In this document: positions 59,134 through 64,000 of the stretch, one piece after another
Position numbering within the stretch: the first letter of the stretch is position 1
Layout: the number at the start of each line of letters is the position of its first letter
NCBI GenBank assembly: GCA_016715195.1
Contig: JADKBB010000005.1
Location: forward strand, 1 to 64,000
Origin: Candidatus Villigracilis proximus
GTDB lineage: Bacteria > Chloroflexota > Anaerolineae > Anaerolineales > Villigracilaceae
Direction of reading: 5' to 3'
DNA: 64,000 nt
Translations under genes and position numbers: made by a program
Notes under the pieces: generated by a model
What the model saw: only the letters and a program-made list of their open reading frames with translations
What the model was told of the DNA's origin: nothing
Databases searched by the model: none

Positions 59134-62100
59134 TTAAGGAATTGTGATGGTATTGGGTGTCGACCAACTGCTCCAATTATTTGCCATGTCTTTTGCTCGA
59201 ACGTGCCAAAAATAAATCCCTGCACGAACAGTAAAGATTTGATAGGTGGTGTCTTGTCTCAGCGAGCTCCATTCTGGGCTTGAAAAATCAGCATTATTAT
59301 CAATTTCAATTTGATACCTGGTGGCGGTGCTAATTTTTTCCCAAATGAATTTTAATCTGGCATTTGCCTTGGTATTATTCGTTGGGCTGAGCAGGGCAGG
59401 CGGTGCAGGCGGAATTGTATCCACGATAAATGAATTACTTAAAGAGAACTTCCCGGGTTGGAGATTTGAGTTGTACGCACACACACGCCAATAATAAATT
59501 CCATCAGTCAATAGAACATTGCTGGTGTAGGATAATCCGCTCACAATCTGTCTGTTATTGATTTGCGAAAAATTATCATCTGCTGCGATCACGATCTCGT
59601 AGGCAACTGCGTCACGGACCTTTGCCCATGAAAAAACAAGTCCTGAATTGTTGGTTAAAAAATTACGTTGTGGTTCGCGCAAGGTGGGGGGCGAAAAATT
59701 AACTGGAGTTTTTGAAATCATAATCGTATCGCCATTCATGAAACTTCCATTTCCAAGGCCGCTGCCGCCCAATGTATTTATCGAAGAATTTACGATGCTG
59801 TCGTTGTCTAATAGATCAAGGCGGATCGTTCCAGTGCCGGCCCCGCTGTTTACTGTGACGATATAGAACGGGTCAAAATTATTAACAGATTTAATCGAAG
59901 CATTGATGATATTGACTGTGCTTAAACTAAAATCTGAAGCGTCAACACCTGTTACTGATTCTGAGAATGTAACGATAAAGTCCACGCTGGATGCGCTTGA
60001 CGGGCTGGAACTTGCGCGAGTGATGGACGTTACGCTTGGAGTGGATTTCTCAATGGCGTAACTTTCTCCGTTTGTAAAATTCCCGTTTCCAGCGCCCGCC
60101 CCTCCCAGCTTGTTTCCTGCGGGGTCTGCAATACTGTCATCATCCAACAGATCCAGGCGGATGATGCCTATTCCGTTTCCTGTGTTGACATTAACAATAT
60201 AGAATGGGTCGGATGTGTTTATGGAATTGACGGATGCATCATTGATATTTACAGCGCTCAGACTAAAGTCGGTTCCTTCCACGCCGGTAACTGATTCTGA
60301 AAAAGTGACAATGTAATCTACGCTGGAAAATGTGGATGGAGTTGTGCCAGCGCGAATTACGGATGTAACGATCGGCGCAGTTTTGTCAATTGCATAAGTT
60401 TCTCCGTTTGTAAAATTCCCGTTACTTATACCGGCATCGCCCAGTGGACAGTCAATTTTATTAATGATGCTGTCGTTGTCGATCAGGTCAAGACGAATAT
60501 CTCCGTCTCCAAAACCTGTTTGGACGGAGACTGTGTAAGTATCGCCCGACCCGCTTACAGCTTGGAGTGAAACGGCATTAACGTCAATGGCAGATATTGA
60601 AAAATCGGAAATATCCACTCCGGTTACTGATTCAGAAAATTTAACGATAAAGTCCACACTGGCAGCATTGGATGGGTTGGAGTTGGCACGAACAATGGAA
60701 ATGACACGCGGGATGGATTCTTCAATAGTGTAAATTTCATTATTAGGCATGCTGGATGCATCCAGCATGTTTCCTGCAAAGTCAGTAATGCTATTGTTGA
60801 GTGTCGGGTCAAGGCGGATCGTACCCGCGCCGTTTCCGGTATTAACGGTTACAACGTATGAAGAATTTATACCGTTTATGCTGTTGATGCTCGCATTGTT
60901 GATATTGGTTGTGCTTAGTGTGAAGTCGGAAATATCCAACCCGAGAACGGGTTCTGAAAAATTGACAATGAAATTCACGCTTGCCGCACCGGAAGGGGAG
61001 GCGTCAGCGCGGATGATGCTTGTTATGCGCGGCGTAATTTTATCTATGGTGTAGGTTTCGCCATTCATAAAATTTCCATTGCCGATACCGGTGCCGCCGA
61101 GCTTGTTCTGATAATTATTGACGATGCTGTCGTTGTCTATCAGATCAAGGTCGAGCGTTCCATCGCCTGTGCCGGTGTTGACTGTGACGATGTAGTCTGC
61201 GCCGGATCCGTTTACATTCATTGTGGATGCGCCGCTGATGCCGATCGGGGTTAAGAGAAAGTCTGAAATATCCACGCCGGTTACAGATTCAGAAAAGCGA
61301 ACCATGTAATCCACGCTTACTGCGTTTGCAGGGTTCGAGCCAGCGCGGACAATGGATGTGCCACTTGGAATGATTTTGCTGATCGTATATTCATCTATTA
61401 GAAGATTGGCTCGGGTGAAAAATTGAAATTTTACAGATGTGTTATTCGCTTCGACACGCATTGCACCATAATCTTGATTGAAAAGAACCCGGCTTTCCGG
61501 AAGAGGTGACCCGAGGCTGTAAAGAGAATCTCCTCCCAGTCCATTTACAAAATAGGGGATATCGTTGATTAAGAGTCTTTCATACAAATGATCATGTCCG
61601 CTTAAGACTGCATTCGCCCCCCAATCTTTGAAAGGCCATTGCATGTAACTTGTGGAACCATGTGTGCCGGATGAGTAGGGAGCATGGTGCAGGATAACAA
61701 TATTGAATGGAGAGGTGGATGCGGCAAGTCCATTCTTTAACCATCGGGCTTGTTTACCTGTGGCTGAGGTTTCATCTGGTTCGTTGCGGTCACTGTCTAA
61801 AATAAAAAAATGAATTGAGCCGCCAACAAAATCATAATATCTTTCATTGCCAGGCAGTGTGAAGTAGTCAAGATAGGGTTTGATCCCATTGTTTCCCCAA
61901 TCGTGGTTTCCCAGTGCCGGGAAAAATCGATTGGTGCTGGAGCCGTTTCCGTACTTACCGGTGTAGCGGAATATATAGTCGTGGTAGTACTGGCCGATAT
62001 TTTGATCTATGGTTTCAGCCAGTCCCTTTTCGTAATTATTATCTCCGACGGTCACAATAAAGTTTGGATTCCAACTTTTGACAAGATTCGCTACATCCTC

Positions 62101-62316
62101 TTCGTTTTGACTGGCGAGACCGTAATCTCCAATAACAGCAAAAACAATATTTTCTGTCTGTTGCTGATGGATCGTATTGTTAGCGTCTATAAATAAATTG
62201 TCATTATTAGAGGCGGAGACATTATGCACGGAAGTGGGCGCGAATGCGCTCACAGTCAATATCAAAATCATCAGGATCAAGTATGGTAATCTGTGCTGTG
62301 TAAGAGAATTTTTCAT
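59134..62316 (-). CDS. Secreted metallophosphoesterase with five tandem repeats and fibronectin-like C terminus (1060 aa)
   Basis: N-terminal export signal (MKNSLTQHRLPYLILMILILTVS). The calcineurin-like phosphoesterase domain (about 55-330) shows GDYGL, VGDNNYEKG, ALGNHDWG, LHHAPYSSG and GHDHLYERL, the metal-binding motifs of the purple-acid-phosphatase group. Five repeats of about 105 residues follow, each starting like TSIxRAxxxPSxxxSVDFIV and containing FSESVTGVDxSDFSLS, then GGxGxGNGNFTNGE. Two fibronectin/jelly-roll-like segments end the protein (about 870-1060). It is likely cell-surface or extracellular. The repeat region might bind glycans or Ca2+. Isolated between the sufR-like and suf genes. 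Confidence 0.82.
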   Translation of the reverse strand: MKNSLTQHRLPYLILMILILTVSAFAPTSVHNVSASNNDNLFIDANNTIHQQQTENIVFAVIGDYGLASQNEEDVANLVKSWNPNFIVTVGDNNYEKGLAETIDQNIGQYYHDYIFRYTGKYGNGSSTNRFFPALGNHDWGNNGIKPYLDYFTLPGNERYYDFVGGSIHFFILDSDRNEPDETSATGKQARWLKNGLAASTSPFNIVILHHAPYSSGTHGSTSYMQWPFKDWGANAVLSGHDHLYERLLINDIPYFVNGLGGDSLYSLGSPLPESRVLFNQDYGAMRVEANNTSVKFQFFTRANLLIDEYTISKIIPSGTSIVRAGSNPANAVSVDYMVRFSESVTGVDISDFLLTPIGISGASTMNVNGSGADYIVTVNTGTGDGTLDLDLIDNDSIVNNYQNKLGGTGIGNGNFMNGETYTIDKITPRITSIIRADASPSGAASVNFIVNFSEPVLGLDISDFTLSTTNINNASINSINGINSSYVVTVNTGNGAGTIRLDPTLNNSITDFAGNMLDASSMPNNEIYTIEESIPRVISIVRANSNPSNAASVDFIVKFSESVTGVDISDFSISAIDVNAVSLQAVSGSGDTYTVSVQTGFGDGDIRLDLIDNDSIINKIDCPLGDAGISNGNFTNGETYAIDKTAPIVTSVIRAGTTPSTFSSVDYIVTFSESVTGVEGTDFSLSAVNINDASVNSINTSDPFYIVNVNTGNGIGIIRLDLLDDDSIADPAGNKLGGAGAGNGNFTNGESYAIEKSTPSVTSITRASSSPSSASSVDFIVTFSESVTGVDASDFSLSTVNIINASIKSVNNFDPFYIVTVNSGAGTGTIRLDLLDNDSIVNSSINTLGGSGLGNGSFMNGDTIMISKTPVNFSPPTLREPQRNFLTNNSGLVFSWAKVRDAVAYEIVIAADDNFSQINNRQIVSGLSYTSNVLLTDGIYYWRVCAYNSNLQPGKFSLSNSFIVDTIPPAPPALLSPTNNTKANARLKFIWEKISTATRYQIEIDNNADFSSPEWSSLRQDTTYQIFTVRAGIYFWHVRAKDMANNWSSWSTPNTITIP
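59740..61390 (-). repeat. Five tandem 0.3-kb coding repeats
   Basis: DNA copies of the phosphoesterase repeat, spaced about 330 bases. A recognisable word encoding Phe-Ser-Glu-Ser-Val-Thr-Gly recurs near 59955, 60295, 60630, 60950 and 61275. Copies are diverged, so the duplication is not recent, apart from copies 4 and 5, which look closest. Confidence 0.7.
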
Positions 62317-62462
62317 ACGCCTGCTTTTGTCCTTAAGAATGGCTTCAGTGTATTACAGGTATGTTTTCATGGCATTGCGATACCGGATTAATTTCTTTTT
62401 TGTCATTCTGATGTGATTTGCGATAAATGTATGTATTTCGGCTGCGTGTAGACAGAATATAC

Positions 62463-62482
62463 TAGAAAAATATCATAAATAT
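62463..62482. promoter_or_regulatory. Shared suf operator motif, copy B (suf promoter)
   Basis: TAGAAAAATATCATAAATAT, overlapping by one base the -35 box of the suf promoter. Contains two direct AAATAT words separated by CAT. Confidence 0.6.
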
Positions 62483-62510
62483 TGACGTATTTGCCCAACC
62501 CTGCTATAAT
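62482..62510 (+). promoter_or_regulatory. Promoter of the suf operon
   Basis: TTGACG (62482-62487), 17-base spacer, TATAAT (62505-62510), about 75 bases before sufC. Confidence 0.75.
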
Positions 62511-62586
62511 GCTGGAATATTGATAAAAACGCCAGTAATGGCTTACAAAGTACCGCGTGAGCGGTGAATTCTCAGGAGCCCAAGGT

Positions 62587-63363
62587 ATGTCGCAACTTGA
62601 AATTAAGAACTTGCATGTAAGTATTGAAGGTAAGGAAATTCTCAAAGGTCTTTCGTTGACCATTAATCAAGGCGAAATTCACGCCATTATGGGGCCAAAC
62701 GGCACAGGAAAATCTACCCTGGCTTATACATTGATGGGGCACCCCAACTACACAGTTACTGAAGGTGAGATCATTTTGAAGGGCCAGAATGTTTTGGAAC
62801 TTGAGCCCGATGAACGCTCCCGCGCTGGAATTTTCCTCGCGTTTCAGTACCCGGTCGCAATTCCGGGTGTGACCGTGGCTAACTTCCTGCGCACTGCGTT
62901 GAATGCCCGCCGTCGCGCTGTAAATCCTGAAGATAAGGGTATTTCCATTCTTGACTTCCGCAAAATGCTCAAGGAAAGAATGGATACACTTAAGATGGAT
63001 CATGCCTTTGCCGGCCGTTATCTCAATGACGGTTTCTCTGGCGGTGAAAAGAAGCGCGCCGAAATTTTGCAGATGGCAACCCTCAAGCCCGAATTCGCTA
63101 TTTTGGATGAGACCGACTCAGGCTTGGATATTGATGCGCTGCGTATCGTTTCAGAAGGCGTCAACGCTCTTGCTGGACCTGAATTGGGCGTGCTCGTCAT
63201 CACACATTATCAGCGCCTGTTGAATTACATCAAACCCAATTTCGTTCACATCATGTTGGATGGCCGCATTGTTGAATCTGGCGGCGCCGACCTTGCGTTA
63301 CATCTCGAAGAGCAGGGTTATGACTGGGTGCGCGAGAAGTACGAAGAAACGGCTGAGGCCTAG
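62587..63363 (+). CDS. sufC: Fe-S cluster assembly ATPase SufC
   Basis: 258 residues. The start at 62587 (MSQLEIKNLHVSIEGKEILKG) follows GGAGCCCAAGG; an upstream ATG adds ten unlike residues. Walker A is IMGPNGTGKSTLAYTLMGHP, signature NDGFSGGEKKRAEILQM, Walker B FAILDETDSGLDIDAL. SufC powers the SufBCD scaffold that builds [4Fe-4S] clusters. First gene of the operon; sufB follows after 77 bases. Confidence 0.95.
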   Translation: MSQLEIKNLHVSIEGKEILKGLSLTINQGEIHAIMGPNGTGKSTLAYTLMGHPNYTVTEGEIILKGQNVLELEPDERSRAGIFLAFQYPVAIPGVTVANFLRTALNARRRAVNPEDKGISILDFRKMLKERMDTLKMDHAFAGRYLNDGFSGGEKKRAEILQMATLKPEFAILDETDSGLDIDALRIVSEGVNALAGPELGVLVITHYQRLLNYIKPNFVHIMLDGRIVESGGADLALHLEEQGYDWVREKYEETAEA

Positions 63364-63440
63364 ACTCTCTTATTAAACGGTAGCAGTTTGAAGGTCCGCT
63401 TGAAGCGGGTCTTCATCAGATATAAAAAATGGTGAACCCA

Positions 63441-64000
63441 ATGGCTGAAGATACCAAGTTGAATGAAGACACCAAGATCCTCGATGAAATTGGTGATTAT
63501 AAATATGGTTTTCATGACCGCGACGATAACTATGTGTTCAAATCTGAAAGAGGTTTGAGCCGTGAAGTTGTAGAAAATATTTCACGCATGAAAAAAGAGC
63601 CGCAGTGGATGCTCGATTTTCGTTTGAAGGCGCTGGAGCATTATCTTTCACGCCCCATGCCCAACTGGGGACCTGACGTTTCAAACCTTGATCTTGACAA
63701 TATTTTTTACTACGTCAAGCCGACCGAGAAAAGCGAAAAGAATTGGGACGATGTTCCCGATGATATCAAGAATACTTTCAACAAATTAGGCATTCCCGAA
63801 GCCGAGCAGAAATTTTTGGCGGGCGTGGGCGCTCAATATGAATCAGAAATGGTTTATCACTCCATTTTGGAACATCTTGAAAAACAAGGTGTGATCTTCC
63901 TTTCGATCGAAGACGGCCTCAAACAATATCCTGATCTATTCAAGGAATATTTCGGCACGGTGGTTCCGATCGAAGATAATAAATTTGCGGCGTTGAATAG
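63441..64000 (+). CDS. sufB: Fe-S cluster assembly scaffold SufB (partial, cut by the window end)
   Basis: Start at 63441 (MAEDTKLNEDTKILDEIGDYKYGFHDRDDN); an in-frame ATG four codons earlier is also possible. Readable to the window edge without a stop (about 186 residues). Seen: GLSREVVENISRMKKEPQWMLDFRLKALEHYL, then WGPDVSNLDLDNIFYYVKPTEK and LAGVGAQYESEMVYHSI, typical SufB N terminus. SufB holds the nascent cluster with SufC and SufD. Confidence 0.93.
   Translation, partial: MAEDTKLNEDTKILDEIGDYKYGFHDRDDNYVFKSERGLSREVVENISRMKKEPQWMLDFRLKALEHYLSRPMPNWGPDVSNLDLDNIFYYVKPTEKSEKNWDDVPDDIKNTFNKLGIPEAEQKFLAGVGAQYESEMVYHSILEHLEKQGVIFLSIEDGLKQYPDLFKEYFGTVVPIEDNKFAALN

Noticed and set aside
1..64000. 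CRISPR arrays, tRNA and rRNA genes
   Set aside because: I looked for regularly spaced direct repeats, cloverleaf-like segments and conserved rRNA words and saw none that I could support.

Overview
The window looks like a chromosomal segment of an anaerobic or facultative Chloroflexota bacterium of the Anaerolineae type (inference from gene content, acyl-CoA metabolism, membrane glycosyltransferases, lipoproteins with Thr/Pro-rich linkers and mid-range GC; no 16S gene is present to settle it). Coding is dense on both strands. About fifteen single-base frame breaks, most of them in short homopolymers and inside otherwise intact housekeeping genes such as murI, suggest residual long-read consensus errors rather than decay.

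Region 1 (1 to about 6545) is the right end of an integrated element: a replication-initiator-like protein with a DnaA N-terminal-type domain, a small Arg-rich protein, a duplicated ribbon-helix-helix-like protein, ParA, small accessory proteins, two tiny membrane peptides, a helix-turn-helix protein, and a large serine integrase under a TTGACT/TATAAT promoter overlapped by a perfect palindrome. The integrase abuts, and appears to have split, a host gene of the DUF255/thioredoxin-domain family, which stops exactly where its conserved Trp-x-Val-Pro-His-Phe-Glu-Lys-Met motif should continue.

Region 2 (about 6.5 to 25.6 kb) is housekeeping: a PabBC fusion, VanZ-like protein, Tat-exported amine oxidase, ScpA, MoaC/MoaD/MoaE, FabF, ribosomal protein L19, a PuuD-like amidotransferase, MurI, a saccharopine-dehydrogenase-like protein, an isoprenylcysteine-methyltransferase-like protein, a CYTH protein, and a biotin-dependent acyl-CoA carboxylase operon. 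Region 3 (25.8 to 46.9 kb) holds two large GT-C-type membrane glycosyltransferases, two acyl-CoA dehydrogenases, a SET-domain protein, ComEA, a YedF-type DsrE protein, a YwiC-like protein, a secreted cyclophilin, an Nmad2-like protein, an MFS exporter, an FGGY kinase and a sphingosine-phosphate-lyase-like PLP enzyme.

Region 4 (47.0 to 56.7 kb) is a leftward respiratory and sulfur cluster: ArsR regulator, triheme cytochrome, two YeeE/YedE half-transporters, a molybdopterin oxidoreductase with its four-cluster ferredoxin subunit and NrfD-like membrane subunit, then cytochrome b, a multiheme cytochrome c and a Rieske protein. The second YeeE/YedE half contains an in-frame UGA exactly at the conserved Cys of the Cys-Pro-Gly-Thr motif, followed at the classical distance by a small hairpin with a GGU loop: a strong selenoprotein candidate. 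Region 5 (57 kb to the end) is an iron-sulfur-assembly neighbourhood: a SufT-like protein, a SufR-like repressor, a repeat-rich secreted phosphoesterase, then sufC and the start of sufB. The sufR-like and suf promoters share a 20-base AT-rich motif (19 of 20 identical) beside their -35 boxes, a likely common operator.
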